Positions 1 to 11,805 of a stretch of DNA of 64,000 nucleotides are shown one piece after another. Both the position numbers and the translations under genes were made by a program. The notes under the pieces are model-generated. The model was not told where the DNA came from, ran no database searches, and saw only the letters and a program-made list of their open reading frames with translations. Each line of letters starts with the position of its first letter. The stretch's first letter is position 1. Source of the DNA: Dryas octopetala (Eukaryota > Streptophyta > Magnoliopsida > Rosales > Rosaceae); NCBI GenBank assembly GCA_963921425.1, contig OY992837.1:13365896-13429895 (forward strand). The letters run 5' to 3'.

Positions 1-616
1 GGGAACTAAAACTTGAACGGTTCGGATTGTTGAAAACACGATCGATATGTGAGCTTCTACATATAAATACACTTGAAGAATATAATTCTAATAACTGTCC
101 CGTTGAAACCTTGTTGTTTCCATAATTATGAAGACCACAACGTGATTTCAAAAATCTGACCCGTTCATTTTCTATGTTCATAATCAAAGATCATTCGTAC
201 AAAGAATCGGCTAAATCGAAATTCATCTACCCATTTGATCATCATTAGAAAAACCACGATCATTCATTAATTAGATCAACATTATGTCACTTTTACATCT
301 CCGATTGAGCTAATTTTTTGCACGAATTATCTTTGAGTGAGGAACTAAAATTTGAACAATTTAGATCGTTGACAACACAATTGCATCGTTGGTTTATAAA
401 AATATGTAATAAAATATATAATAAAACATATGTACATTTATGTTTTATATAGTTGTAATGTTGTATATAATTTTAAAAGTTTATTATTTATGGTATTACA
501 CTATTACTAACATAATAGTATTATATAATAACTTAATAAACATATTAATAATTTATTGAAGTAGACAAACGAAAGAGCTATTAAATATGTTATGATTCAC
601 AAACTTGACAAATAAA
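1..616. other. AT-rich intergenic DNA, no gene seen
   Basis: No frame shows a recognisable protein. The first 400 bases resemble the inside of the inverted-repeat element at about 5247-5590 (similar phrases around 'gaggaactaaaatttgaac'), so this may be part of a related transposon whose left end is outside the window. The rest is AT-rich. Confidence 0.5.
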
Positions 617-690
617 CTAGTCAGCTCAGTTGGTTGAGAGTTGAACCTTGTTATGTGAGGTCCCATGTTCAAATCACAACATAGCCAAAA
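617..690 (+). repeat. tRNA-derived SINE-like fragment
   Basis: The stretch has an A-box-like segment (cagctcagttggttgagag) and, about 30 bases on, a B-box-like segment (catgttcaaatc), spaced as in a tRNA-type internal Pol III promoter. A T-rich tail follows. It does not fold as a full tRNA and has no anticodon arm I could define, so a SINE or tRNA relic is the best reading. Confidence 0.45.
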
Positions 691-724
691 TTCTATATTT
701 TTTTTGAAGATATATATGTGTCTA

Positions 725-950
725 AACAGGCTTTGGGCCCATTTTGGGCCGCCCGTTCGGGCCTAGCCCGGCCCGGCCTTCCAAGCCCGCAAGCCAAAGC
801 TCGATGGGCGGGCCTTGGGCTTGTGTATTAAAGCCCAAGCCCGGCCCGAAAATCCTATTGGGCTTCTATAATTCAAGCCCGAGCCCGGCCCGAACCCGAA
901 AAATTTGGGCCGGGCTAGCCCGGCCCGGCCCGGCCCATTGCCGACCCCTA
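725..950. mobile_element. hAT-like GC-rich element remnant
   Basis: A run of GGCCCGGCCC-type repeats ends at 950 in a terminus whose reverse complement is TAGGGGTCGGCAATGGGCC, typical of short plant hAT elements. A matching left terminus is not clear, so the left end is decayed. Open frames here come from the low-complexity sequence and are not genes. Confidence 0.45.
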
Positions 951-1394
951 TCTGAAAGGCGTTTGCTTGGGTTTGGGGCTCTGGGAACTTTCTATTGGAA
1001 TTGGAGCGTGCGTTAAACTGTGTTAAAGTGGGGTTGGGAAGTACATGTTATCCAACTCAATTCTGGATTTTCTGTCTGGTACTTTTACTTCGATTGGCAT
1101 ATGTGAAAGCCACGCTCCAGTAAAGCACGTGGGAAACACTTGACTCCATCAGTTACCCGACGGGGCGGAGATGGGAATGGCAAACCCGGCCACGCCCTGC
1201 CCCATCAAATATTCGGGGACCCAAATTCTATTTTTTTAATTATTTTTTTCTTATTAAAATGACAAAATTTACAACAAATATATAATATATAGTACACAAA
1301 TTATATTCTGATATAGCGCATCATATTGCCTAATTTGCTTTGAATTGTAGTGCTCCATGCTCTTGGTTTAAGAAGGATCCGAACTGGTTGGATC

Positions 1395-1920
1395 CAGAGG
1401 TGTACAATGGGCCGGGCCGACCCGAATCCGGCACGAGCCCGGCCCATTGAAAGTAGGTCCAGCCCGGCCCGTTAATAAGTGGGCTAGGTTGGGCCAATGT
1501 TTTCTATCCCGTTAGGCCGGCCCGGCCCGAGCCCGTTTTGTGTTGGGCCGGCCCGAGCCCGTTATGAGTTTGGGCCGGCCCGTTTATACTAGTATTTTTC
1601 AATTTTTTTAAAAAAATTTAGTATTAGCCTTGTTTTAATTTTTAATTTTGATTTTGATAGTGAAATTTGATAGAAAATGAAATAAAAGTAGTAGAAAATT
1701 AAAAAATTTGATAGAAAATAAAATGACATAAAAAACTATTTGATTTATTAAACAATAATAGAAACTTAAAATAATTAATCGGCCCAGCCCGAGTCCAACA
1801 TAACCCATTATTAGATGGACCATAGGCCGGACTGGGCTTAAGGTTTAAAATAATTGGGCCGGCCCAATTATTAAATGGGCCGACTTTAAATGGGCCGGGC
1901 CGGCCCGTTGTACACCTCTA
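1395..1920. mobile_element. Non-autonomous hAT MITE with 8-bp TSD
   Basis: The element starts CAGAGGTGTACAA and ends TTGTACACCTCTA, a terminal inverted repeat with one mismatch at the outermost base. It is flanked by the perfect 8-bp duplication GTTGGATC at 1387-1394 and 1921-1928. The subterminal parts are GGCCCGGCCC-rich and the centre is AT-rich and non-coding. Eight-base duplications and this terminus are typical of the hAT superfamily. It encodes no transposase. Confidence 0.88.
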
Positions 1921-2201
1921 GTTGGATCCCTATCATTCGAGAGGATGGAGCTGCAACTGTGTAATGCATTTTGTTTTAATATATTTGTTTCAGTTCTCAA
2001 AAAACAATGTAAAACTATAAATTATAAACACTAAACTTAAAAAGACAAATAAAAATAAATTAAAGCTACAAATTAAAAGTTTAATATAAAAACATTTATG
2101 TATACTATATGAATAATACTATATTTATTCATATTTAAAAAAAGAAATCGAGAAATGGGGCGTGTACGAAGCAAGGAGTGTTACTCACTGGGAGTTTTTC
2201 C

Positions 2202-2827
2202 TAGGGCTGGTATCAGTTTGGTTTTTGAACCGAAAGCTCGCAACCGACAACCGACCGAATGTAGTCGTGGTACCACAAATGCCAACCGCAATTGAATCGA
2301 CGGTTGTCGGTTTTCGACTGCGTCGGAGGCGGTCGGTTGGTGTCGGAGTCTGTGGGGAGGCAAAGAGAGTGCGAGAGAGACCGGTGGTGGACTTGGTGGT
2401 GGAGATCACAAGTCGCAGTGGTGCTCGACGGTGGAGATCGTAGGTGGTGCTTGGCGGTGGTGACTGGTGCTCGACGAAATGAGAGAGATGCAAGTGGTGG
2501 TGACTGGTGCTCGGCAAGATGAGAGCGATGTGTGCAGGTGGTGGTGACCGGTGCTCGGCGAGATGAGAAAGATGCAAGTGGTGGTGGTGACTAGTGCTCA
2601 CTGCTTAGAGACACAGGTTTGAGAGAGATGAGAGAGATGAAGAAGACACATATGTCAATCGATTCGGTCGGTTTGGAGGTTCCAGAAACCAAGGCCAACC
2701 TCGACTCCAATGATGGTACGTCGGTGAGAAAACTGATCGACAACCGATCTTTCATCGAATAGCCAAAAAACCAACGTGCCGATTGATTCGATATTGGTCG
2801 GTTAGTCGGACAAAAATACCAGCTCTA
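2202..2827. mobile_element. Non-autonomous hAT element with internal minisatellite
   Basis: The ends TAGGGCTGGTATC and ATACCAGCTCTA form an imperfect terminal inverted repeat. Flanks are gtttttcc (2194-2201) and gttttgcc (2828-2835), an 8-bp duplication with one mismatch. The inside is rich in CCGACC/GGTCGG motifs and holds a G-rich minisatellite at about 2430-2600 with units built on 'ggtggtgactggtgctcg'. Open frames on both strands follow from that repeat and are not considered genes. Confidence 0.8.
2430..2600. repeat. Degenerate GTGGTGACTGGTGCTCG minisatellite
   Basis: Four imperfect copies of a unit of about 40 bases (gtggtggtgactggtgctcg followed by a gatgagagagatg-like stretch) lie in tandem inside the hAT element. 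The units diverge by substitutions and small indels. Confidence 0.7.
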
Positions 2828-2835
2828 GTTTTGCC

Positions 2836-4150
2836 ATCCCAACACGTCGTGTGTGCCATTTTGCTTAGGCCTAAGGAGCCAAACCACATCGATGCTAGGA
2901 AAAAGCTGCCAATGAGAGAAGCTACGAGGTTGGCCTGTGACTACTCTATTAGAAAAAACCATGGGCAAGAGGCTAAAATATATTGTTGTAAAATTTTAAT
3001 ATTTTAATTAAATGTTTTATTTTTGTAATAAATTAAGTGATTTATTTTGGAGGTTTTGTGATTCCTATTGTGTAACTGTTGTAACTTGTAACAGTTTTCA
3101 TCTATATTGTATAATCGTTACCTTTAACTTTTATTTCTTCTACCCTATTAACTTGAGGGGGGTCTTATAAGACTATAAATTTCTCTTTATTTTTTTTTTC
3201 AAAATATATAGATTTCATAATTTTCACTCAAAATAAATTACTTGTGTTTTTCTGGCCAAAGAAGGGTGTTTAGTTGGTGGAGCTTTGGGCTCATCCACTA
3301 GTGCAGGTAAATGTGAGCTATACAACGCTTTGAGTTGGGTTGTTGTTTCCTGGAGGGGACAAGTCAAGTATTTAATATGCTGCATTGGTTTGTGATCTTA
3401 CCAAACCGCAAAGGGCTTGAATCTCCTTAAAGAGAGCGATATTTTCGCACCCCAGCCTAATTGTCAACGTGCTACTCGAAGACCAATTTATAATTTCTAC
3501 CATATATATTAAGCCCAAAACTCAATTTGGTGAAACTTTCGAAAATTCCCTTTTCTAATGGAAAAAAATTAATTTGGTACTTTTTCTTGTAATTGACTAG
3601 TTATATGGACTATTAATTTTTACCTTTTCTAGAATTCAGTGTCTTATACTACTAAATTTGTAGAGTGTGATGGATTGAGAAACTTTAAGGTAGCAAATTT
3701 AGTCCTTCAGATTTAAATTGTCACCTAGATAAGCAAAGAATAATTTAATTCTTCTTTTGAAGATGCTCTCAGATGATTTGAAGGATGCTATTTGAATTTT
3801 TTCAGGAAAAAGATTATTCGAAATTGAATCAACATAAAAAAACAAAAAGAAAACTGCAAAAATCCAAACTCGAGCAAAAATCTTAGGTTGAGGATTATGT
3901 GTGGTCTACAATACCGCCCATTTTCTCAATTTGAAAACTTGCCATTTTCTTTTCGATCTTGTCTTTGTCAAAACTTTTATTCTTTATTAGATCTAATTTT
4001 GATCATCTCTGCCTATGGCTTTTCCGTTGAAGCTTGAAAATGAAGGAACCTAAAAGAAGATTTGTCTCTGTCCTGTAAATATTGTTAATGTTCTTTGCCA
4101 GAGAGGCAAGAGGAGGTAATGGAGGTAAGTGGTGAGCTCGGAAGAACCAA
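2836..4150. other. AT-rich intergenic DNA without a recognisable gene
   Basis: I see no protein family and no complete transposon in this stretch. Around 3020-3240 the base composition and a TATA-like ctataaattt resemble retrotransposon LTR DNA, but no ends could be fixed. Confidence 0.4.
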
Positions 4151-4152
4151 AA

Positions 4153-4230
4153 ATGGCTCATGCTAGTAGCAGTGTGTTACCTTCTTTGCACACAAGAACC
4201 CCTCTTCGTGATATCACTGACATAGTGAGG
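4153..4230 (+). other. Exon-like fragment, not recognised
   Basis: An ATG opens 26 codons containing RTPLRDITDIV and ends at GTGAGG|GTAATG, a plausible splice donor. No continuation exon was found downstream. RTPL-DIT phrases occur near the start of some plant Helitron-associated proteins, so a captured or decayed first exon is possible. The assignment is a guess. Confidence 0.2.
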
Positions 4231-4287
4231 GTAATGACCACTTTCTCGATCCTTTGGCTCTTTGTAATTTGATTAGTTTAGCGAAAT

Positions 4288-4378
4288 GTGTATTTAATTG
4301 GGGATTCAAACTCGGGACCATAAGCGTAAAGGTAAAAATACTCTTAATTACTAGAGCTACTATTTGTACCCAAAAATA
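4288..4378 (-). repeat. tRNA-derived SINE-like fragment
   Basis: On the minus strand, gtagctctagtaattaagag (A box-like) is followed by ggtcccgagtttgaatcc (close to the B-box consensus) at about 45 bases spacing, the layout of a tRNA-type Pol III promoter. No poly-A tail or TSD could be fixed. Confidence 0.5.
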
Positions 4379-4379
4379 A

Positions 4380-5246
4380 CATTTGGGCTATTTGGGCTTA
4401 GAAATAATTGTTGATAACTTATTTCGTGGTCAAGAAGCGTTTGTGACCCATATTTCCTTATTTTGTGGCCAACTTATTTTACGGCCAAGGAATGTTTTTA
4501 ACCCTCATTCCTTTAGTTTGTAGTTTGAGGCCTAAAGTTCATTCGGGGCCAAGAATTATTTAAGTCCACTTGCTAGTGTGGCTCGCAACCCAAATATGTT
4601 TTTGAGACCGACCATATGACTAGAAGATAAATAAGCTGAATTCAATTAAGGCAAATAAAAATGGTCGCGGCCCATTCTCGTGAACAACTTCAAGAAGCGC
4701 ACCTAAGATTACGTAGGGACCAATTCTTTGAGTCAAGTAATGAGCTTAACTTTGGAAAGAATTTTGGTCTTTATATATTAATGATGAGATTTGATCTTCA
4801 AATCCAAAAAGATGTGGAAAGTCATTGCAGACAAGTCACCTAGTGGAGCAAGAATTCAACACAATCAAGCAAAGATTCCCTTTATGGAAAGAATTTTGAT
4901 CCTCATCAATGACGAAGTAACGCGGTTAGCAAGAAGATTAGCCCGAGAATCCTACCATGTCTTGGATCCCTGAAGATCGAGTCTCACTTAAACTAGGCAA
5001 GTAATGGCCCATTGCACTAGCATTGCACCCTAAACCCTATAAATACATGCATTGAGAAGAAGAAGAAGACACTCAAACGCTCAACATCACATAAACATGC
5101 ATACACCATGTCTACTTATTTTAGTTTTCCCTAGTTTTAGTTCTAGGTTTTGCTCTACTAAGCCTTTGCAAGGCCTTAGTATCATTTTAGTTCTCTGTCC
5201 ATTTACTTTCAAATACTCTACTTTTGGGAAATTTTCAAGTAAGAAT
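4380..5246. other. Non-coding, possibly old LTR DNA
   Basis: No gene is recognised. A TATA-like ctataaatac at about 5038 followed by a purine-rich leader looks like the promoter part of an LTR, but I found no TG..CA ends or duplication. Short open frames lack any familiar motif. Confidence 0.3.
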
Positions 5247-5590
5247 GTCCTTACTTTAAGAAAAAGTAAGACCATCATTTTTGGACCTACAATTCAATGA
5301 TCGAAACCGTTCATATTTTAGAATATCATTCAAAAATCACCCTTACAATAAAAATCAACCAAATCAGAAACAGTTTAGCCAATTTATTTTAGCAAACATC
5401 ATTTCAATTTTATCCGACGGATTGTGTTTGTCTACACAGTTTATATGACCAAACAATTACCGATTTGGCTGATTTTTTACAAGGATGACCCTTGAGGAGG
5501 GATCTAAAATATGAACGGTCTGATTATAGAATTGCACTGCTAAATGGTCCTCAGAGATGATGTTCTTACTTTTCATAAAGTAAGGATATC
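5247..5590. mobile_element. MITE-like inverted-repeat element
   Basis: The left part reads gtccttactttaagaaaaag and the right part, reversed, nearly the same (ttccttactttatgaaaag), giving an inverted repeat of about 35 bases including 'gtaagaNcatcat'. The interior is AT-rich and non-coding. Exact ends and the duplication are uncertain. Confidence 0.55.
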
Positions 5591-6013
5591 CTTAATTACT
5601 TGAACGGGATTATTCTACTTTTTGTTCTTGCACTTCAATCCAATTTCAATACAAGTTGTCTTTATATTTTTCGCATTATACTTTCTAGTTTCCTTTGCTT
5701 TACGTTCTCATTCTTCAATTCTTTTTAATTTGATGCACTTTATTTTCCTTGCAATTTATTTAAGATCCTTATTTATGTTTATGCACTTGTTCTTAGTTCG
5801 ATCCATCTTCTTTGATTGTTTGTTACAAAGCCTTGCCCCTAAGATAAAAAAGAACCTTGGCCAAAAGGTGGTTCCTTGCTTGGTCAATCAATCATCTAAC
5901 TAAGAGTTAGATCAGGGCGCAATACACTTAAACCATCCAACACATTCCACGTAGGCCGAATTTCGACCATATGGTGGCACGCCCTTGCATTACATCCAAA
6001 GGACCAAAGTGTT
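5591..6013. other. Intergenic DNA, nothing recognised
   Basis: A 93-codon frame at 5622-5903 is rich in Phe and Leu because the DNA is T-rich. It has no family motif and I do not call it a gene. Confidence 0.4.
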
Positions 6014-6290
6014 TGTTAGATAACCTATACTTGTACGTTAAGTATTGTGTATATGGGCTTCTATTATTGTTGCTTGAGCCCTAAGTCTATAGGGTCACGT
6101 ATACTTGTATAAATACATTATTATGTAATGAGAAAGATCAACCAATTCTATCAAAGCTCACACGGTATCAAAGCACCAAAAACCCTAGATAGAATTTTTT
6201 ATCCCTCATGCCTCTAACCCTAACCTATCAACCGCATATCTTTTCTCTTCTTCGGCGTCTCACCATGTCTACCCTTGATGATGTCATGTA
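6014..6290 (+). mobile_element. Copia-type LTR and leader fragment
   Basis: TGTTAGATA at 6014 to CTCACA at 6162 has the TG..CA limits of a short LTR (149 bases), with a TATA-like tataaatac inside. It is followed at 6164 by ggtatcaaagc, one base from the usual initiator-Met primer-binding motif ggtatcagagc. A leader and an ATG (6264) resembling a gag start follow, then the similarity stops. No second LTR is seen, so this is the 5' fragment of an element. Confidence 0.6.
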
Positions 6291-6979
6291 TTGTGGTGCA
6301 TTAAAAAGTATCAATTTGCCCATTCTTTTTTTCATTACTTATGGGCGTAAAATTATGACGTTGCCCTTAATTTAGTTTAGGGTATAGAAATGGAGTGTAA
6401 GGTATATAAATGAGATTTAGGGTTTAGAAATGAAGTTTATCGTTTAAAATTAGGGTTTTAGAGCTTATGGCTTAGGACCCTAAGCCGTTTTGTTGTGTAG
6501 CAGTTAAATACAAATATAATATAAATCTAAATATAAATAGTAATATATGTTTATTAATTTATTGTAATTCATATTTTTTTTTTATTATGGTCAATAATAA
6601 CTAAAATAAAATTATAAAAAAGTGCATTGATTAAAATGTAATTTAAAAAAAAATTGAGCTATTTGGAATTAGCACTTTTTTTTTTTAAGCCAAAACCCAC
6701 CTATTAAGATACTCTGCCCGTCTACCCCCTTCTCTTTCACTTCATTAGAAGACATTGATATCTCGACAAGCATCGCAAGCCCAGTTTGGCAGATTGGATG
6801 ATGAGTATTCCCATGGTGGTAAGCTTAGGAGCTCTTACCACATGACAGAATACAAGATCTTCCACACAATGCTTTTACTTCAAAATGGCATCAGAACAGA
6901 AATTCCCAAATTTCTGAAGCAAAGTGAACATGGCCCATCCACAATTTTTGCTCAAGATTAATAAAAGTGTTAATATCAA
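6291..6979. other. Intergenic DNA with an unrecognised short frame
   Basis: A 68-codon frame at 6755-6961 has normal-looking amino-acid composition but no motif I can place. It could be a captured exon. There are no other features. Confidence 0.3.
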
Positions 6980-7416
6980 GGGTTTATTTCATATTTAGTA
7001 CCTAAACTTTGACCATTATCTTAATGTGGTACCTAAACTTTTATTTGTCTCAATTGAGTACCTAAACTTTTATTTTGTGTCTAATAGGTACCAAAATAAA
7101 TTTCTGTTAAAATTGTCAATAAAAATTAGGGGCAATATAGTCAAAGTATATTTTAATTATTTTCTTTATATGTTTAAAATTATTAAAAAAAAAAAACACA
7201 CAACAAACAAAAAAAATAAAAAATTATAATTAAAATATAAATTTTTTGAAGTGACTATATTGCCCCTAACTTTTGTTGACAATTTTAACAGAAATTCATT
7301 TTGGTACCTATTAGACACAAAATAAAAGTTTAGGTACTCATTGGGACAAATAAAAGTTTAGGTACCACATTAAGACAATGGTCAAAATTTAGGTACTAAA
7401 TATGAAAAAAAAACCC
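6980..7416. mobile_element. Mutator-type MITE with 9-bp TSD
   Basis: Nearly the whole 437-base element is two long inverted arms of about 170-190 bases, starting gggtttatttcatatttag and ending with its complement (ctaaatatg, A-run, ccc). Flanks are the perfect 9-bp duplication TAATATCAA at 6971-6979 and 7417-7425. Nine-base duplications with long terminal inverted repeats indicate a Mutator-like origin. The arms contain repeated 'gtacctaaacttttat' phrases. No transposase is encoded. Confidence 0.88.
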
Positions 7417-7425
7417 TAATATCAA

Positions 7426-8282
7426 TTATGTATTCTTCTTAAATGAAAAATTGAAGTGAATCAGCAAAAAATTATATAGGTGACATAAACCTATTTGAGA
7501 TTTTTGGTATGAGATAAACACCCAAAAAAACAAAATTGATCAACAGACGAAGGTAGAGGAATTAGACATGCAATTGATTAAACGAGATGAGATTCTTCAT
7601 AGAAGGATGCAAAAGATATGAGGCCAGAAGTTTTATTGGATATAACGGTTTGGGTAGTGCTCAAGACTAAAGTGAGATCCAGTGAAGGACAACAATATAT
7701 GGAGGAGGTAAGCTGACATTAAGTATTTTCTCGCCGTCGAGAGGCTTTTGCTGGGTTGTTTTACTTGAAATCAAAATGCTTATGTGGAGGATCTGGTACC
7801 GTTTGATCAAATAAAGGATGTGGATCTCTTCAAAGGCACATAATTGCAGACAACCAAAAGGCAGAGGAGAAAAATCTTGAAATTTCTGTGCATGACCATT
7901 TGATTCAGTGGATGACACCAATCTGCTTTTGTCGGAGTGAGTCTTGAGTTCCGTTCTCATGCACAACAATTGATCAATAAAAAAAACATAAGTCATGAGA
8001 TTACCAACCTATATGCATTCAAAACCTACTTGATCATGTTGTGGCAACCACCAGTTTAATTTCCTTAACCCGGGGATTACATCTTTTAAACTCCATAACA
8101 ATTATCTCTTTGTTTTATTTTGTTGTTATTTGGGTCATGATTTCAAGGTAAAAATGGCTAGGAAATACAATAATTTGACATTATTCAGTTGATAGAATAC
8201 TAGCTGATGAAACAAGAACCTTGAACCGATGGAGCTAGGCAAAAAAAAAAAAAGAAGGAAAAAGAAAAATGTTTAACTAGCA
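7426..8282. other. Intergenic DNA, no gene recognised
   Basis: A 109-codon minus-strand frame at 7667-7996 has no known domain or codon pattern that would support it. Nothing else stands out. Confidence 0.4.
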
Positions 8283-8440
8283 TAGTAGGTTGAGCTATTT
8301 TAGGAATCAGATCACTATATATTAGCTACTGAATTTGTGCTATTTTGGGAATCAGATCACTGCGTATCGACTACTGGATTTGAGCTATTTTCAGTAGCCG
8401 ATACTTAGTGATCTAATTCCCATAACAGTTCAGCCTACTA
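8283..8440. mobile_element. Small palindromic MITE
   Basis: The arm tagtaggttgagctatttt, continuing with ggaatcagatcact, is mirrored at the right end (agtgatctaattcccataac ... cagcctacta). A second copy of the 'gctattttgggaatcagatcactg' phrase lies between them. TA at both outer ends could be the target duplication, which would fit a Tc1/Mariner-type MITE, but this is tentative. Confidence 0.55.
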
Positions 8441-10649
8441 TCAATTTTAATTTCAAGAACAAACTATTCTAGTTGTAGATAAGGATGAGAGGGAAGGGGA
8501 GGTGCGACAGTGTGACGAGGGAGGGGGAAGCGGGTGGGAGTTGGGTGGAGGGGGAGGTTTGTTTTTTAAAATTTGATTTTTTTTTTTTGAGTTTTTTATT
8601 AAATTAAATGGGTGGGTCCCACTTTAGGTCTAGTTGGCAAAATGAGGGGTGTTGAGTGATTTAGGTTGGTCGAAATGACCAATATGCCCTGCCACGTAGG
8701 CGTCACATCAGCAAGTCTAACAAAAGTTATGACGGAATTGAACAGAAGGGGCACATTGAAACACGGTATTTACTATTAGGTGACAAATTAAGACAATTGA
8801 AAAGAGAGAAGGTGAATTGAGATTTTGTTACAATGTCAGGGGGCAAAAGTAGTAATAAGGCTTTGATCTATGGCCTTAATATGGTATTGTTTTTGTTTTG
8901 TTTTTTACCATCCATTGTTACATTTTTGTGTGAATTTTCTTCTTTTATGTGACCATATTCACCAAAATTTCAAGTTTAGTAATGCCTAATTGACAAGCTT
9001 TCTATTTAGTTTAGAACTTAAGATAGGCACACCCCTCTTGTTCTGATGACGTATCACCTGTTCAATTACTAATTACTAAACACTGTTTCAACTTGTTTTG
9101 TTCATTGAATCATTGAATTATGCCCTATGAATTAATTTCCCAGTTGTAGAAATCCGCAGCCTCACCACCCTCGCTACCCTCGCCACGTCACTGCCACTGT
9201 CCTCTCATCTAGATTTGTGTTGTCTCTTGCTTCACAAATGTGCAGCCCCCTTCATCGCCCCTTCACTTTGCCGCCATGCCATCATCAACTCAGGTTTTGA
9301 AATAGGTAGAGGATGCAGTAAGAGACAATGAGATGACATGGTGCTTCATTATTTGAATCGCAGTGAGAATTGAAAAGAATCTGAGCACGCCTTTGGGGCA
9401 AGGAGTTCTGCCAAATGAATTTATACAAAAAAGAAAGCTCTAGTTTTTTTTTGTTTTTGTTTTTTTTTTTTAATTTACTTGTAGTTTGTGATGGATTGAT
9501 TTTTTGGATTTTATAGAGATCCTGTTATTGAAAGATTACTCAGTTGGATTGGAGTTCAGTAATAAAATTGAAATTGTAAAATTTGGTGTTAAATTACTGT
9601 TTTAAATTGCAAAATTGCATGGGTATGGTGGAATGGAATTGGTTCAAATTATGTACCTAACAATGCTTGTGTATGCAAAAGCTAAAGCTTGGTACTATCA
9701 CATATCATCCCAGCTTATAACTTATCATCCTAGTCTTCTTACGGATCCTATTAGTAAGAAGAGTCCATTAAGTAATCCAAGTTAACACACCTGGCCCTTG
9801 TAAGCCAACTGAACTTGTTGCAAAGTCAGACTGTCAGATCATATCTTGAAACATTTTACTGGGAAAATTATTTCATTGTACCCCTTCCTGATTCAGACTT
9901 AATGGGATTTAAACCAAGCTGATGTACTCCATCATTATGTACTCTCTGTGGAAATTAATTTCTAAATTTTCAGTCAGACTCAGCAATTGAGAACTGTGGT
10001 GGTTCTCCTTCAATTTATTTGATATATATATGTTCAATAAAATCCATTACTTTTAACCATTGCAGATACCACTTTTCAAGAAGTAGAATGGGTTCTGAGT
10101 CTTTTGACTTGGGTAAACTTGGTAAATCATCAGTTGATGCACTATTATGACATTAATTGTCTAATGCATGTTTTCTTCATTCCTTCGTTCTTCCTAATGC
10201 ATGTTTCATGGAACCCCATTTTTGCCATGATACTCAGCATCTATTCACACAGGTGTTTCACAGGAATGCAAACCATTTTTTAACTTGATTTACAGACAAG
10301 TTCTATTGATATGATATTAGCAACAAACTAGCCAAACACATAATCGCACCATATATAGTCAACACATATTAGCAACCACTTCTTTTTTTGGGTACAAAGA
10401 TGCAAATACACTTCACTCATTCATGAAATAGATAATTGGAATATGATGAAAGCTTAAACTTACTGCATATTGTTCAAATAGACAACAAACATAATAACCA
10501 AAATCCTAATGATATAGACAGACCAATATAAACAAACTTCAGACAAAATCCTCTAAATACACAAGACTATCTACTATTCCTAATGGTAGTTGATGCTGCA
10601 GAAATAGCATTGTAACAAATAAACAAAAATGTTCTCTTATTAAGAGAAC
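8441..10649. other. Intergenic DNA, probable transposon debris
   Basis: A G-rich purine tract lies at 8485-8560. About 8600-8865 ('aatatgccctgccacgtagg' ... 'caatgtcagggggcaaaagtag') looks like one half of a Mutator-type MITE. From 8870 to 10649 no gene or complete element is recognised. Confidence 0.35.
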
Positions 10650-11805
10650 ACCACGAGCAGCAACCAGGGCAACTAATCAACCCATTCTTGTTGCAATCTT
10701 ACCACCTCCTCCATCCCCCTACATGGTCATCAAACACCTTTCAGCTGCCATTGCAATTCGGGCATGGTGCAAACCTTGCATCCCTACATCCAGCATCCCT
10801 CACAGGAAAGCCACCCAAAAGCACTGCCAATTCTCCAACGTCATTGAGCTGCTTGACTTCCTCTGCTCCTCCAACATACTTTCCTCTAACAAACACTTGT
10901 GGCAGACTCACTGCTTTCCCTCCAACCGCATCATCTGAACTGCGCTACAATCCTTGTAGTCTTCCGAATTCCTCTCAAACTGGCGAGAGTAGATGACAAA
11001 TTTATCTTTAGCCCCATGAATATGAAAACAAGCATTCGAAAATGAAGAACTCAAAGGGGTATTATAATTCAATGATCTTGTAGCTTTGGCATGGTTGTAG
11101 CCCAATTGTCTAGCAGACAATGCTCTTCTATAAGTTAAAACCACATTGGAGTCCGATTTTGCCAACAATGATTCCTCAAATAAATGCTGCCAAAGCGGCT
11201 TTGTTGTTGATGACAAAGAGTCCTCTGGTAGTATTTCTGAGGATTTCACTGGTTCCAAAGAATGAAGCCATTTCTTCACACAAACCCATCAAAGCTGAAG
11301 TCCCTACAGGAACCGGGTTTGTTGGAAAACCCAATTGGGTTTGAATTGTCATAAATAAAGGAAATGGGTTGTTTTGCAGAGAAATGAGAATGGCGATTGG
11401 AGTCATCGAGACTGTCCATGAGTTCTCAGGTGTTGATGACAGAGTCAGGAGAGAATGAGTTCTTTTGGGGTTGATCAGGAGGATCCTGACCGTTGATAAG
11501 ATTGTGCGGGTTGGGGATGGAGGGTGGATGAGGAGGGAGCCATAGGTGGTGGAGGTGAGAGAGACATGGTGGTGAGCGTCACCCTTTTCCGGAGGTGGGT
11601 GGTGCACAAGAGGGGTTGGGAGAGAGAGGGCTCTGGGGAGTGGTGGTGCTTGTGAGGAATTGGAAGAATGCGAGGCAGAGTTTGTAGAAGAAGTAGAAGA
11701 AGTAGTAGTAGGGGGAGTGGAAGTGGAAGTGGAAGAGGGTTGTGGATTTCGTTGTTCAGGGTTTATGGTGAGGAGGGTGATGGGTCTTGAAGCAGAGCAG
11801 CCCAT
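10650..11805 (-). pseudogene. Glutaredoxin domain-containing protein, pseudogene
   Basis: The minus strand starts with MGCSASRP, a myristoylation-type N-terminus, followed by a Ser/Pro/Thr-rich region and HVSLTSTTYGSL, as in the plant family of long proteins with a C-terminal glutaredoxin domain. The family motif VINTWELMDSLDD is present but its Trp codon is TGA (11426-11428). Further on come DKFVIY, GGKAVSLPQVFVRGKYVGGAEE and FAPCPNCNGS, then a Cys-rich tail (DCNKNGLISCPGCC). About 35 residues between the CSAV region and GGKAVSLP are missing, another TGA follows CNGS, a stop precedes the DCN motif, and the frame shifts several times. In intact members the domain binds glutathione or iron-sulfur clusters; this copy cannot encode it. 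Gene identity is clear and loss of function is clear. Confidence 0.85.

Noticed and set aside
617..690. A functional tRNA gene
   Set aside because: A- and B-box motifs are present but no cloverleaf with paired acceptor stem and anticodon arm could be formed.
744..1016. 90-codon Pro-rich frame
   Set aside because: It arises from GGCCCGGCC repeats in a hAT remnant and crosses the element end.
2162..2601. Overlapping frames of 60-138 codons on both strands
   Set aside because: They are caused by the minisatellite and low-complexity interior of a hAT element.
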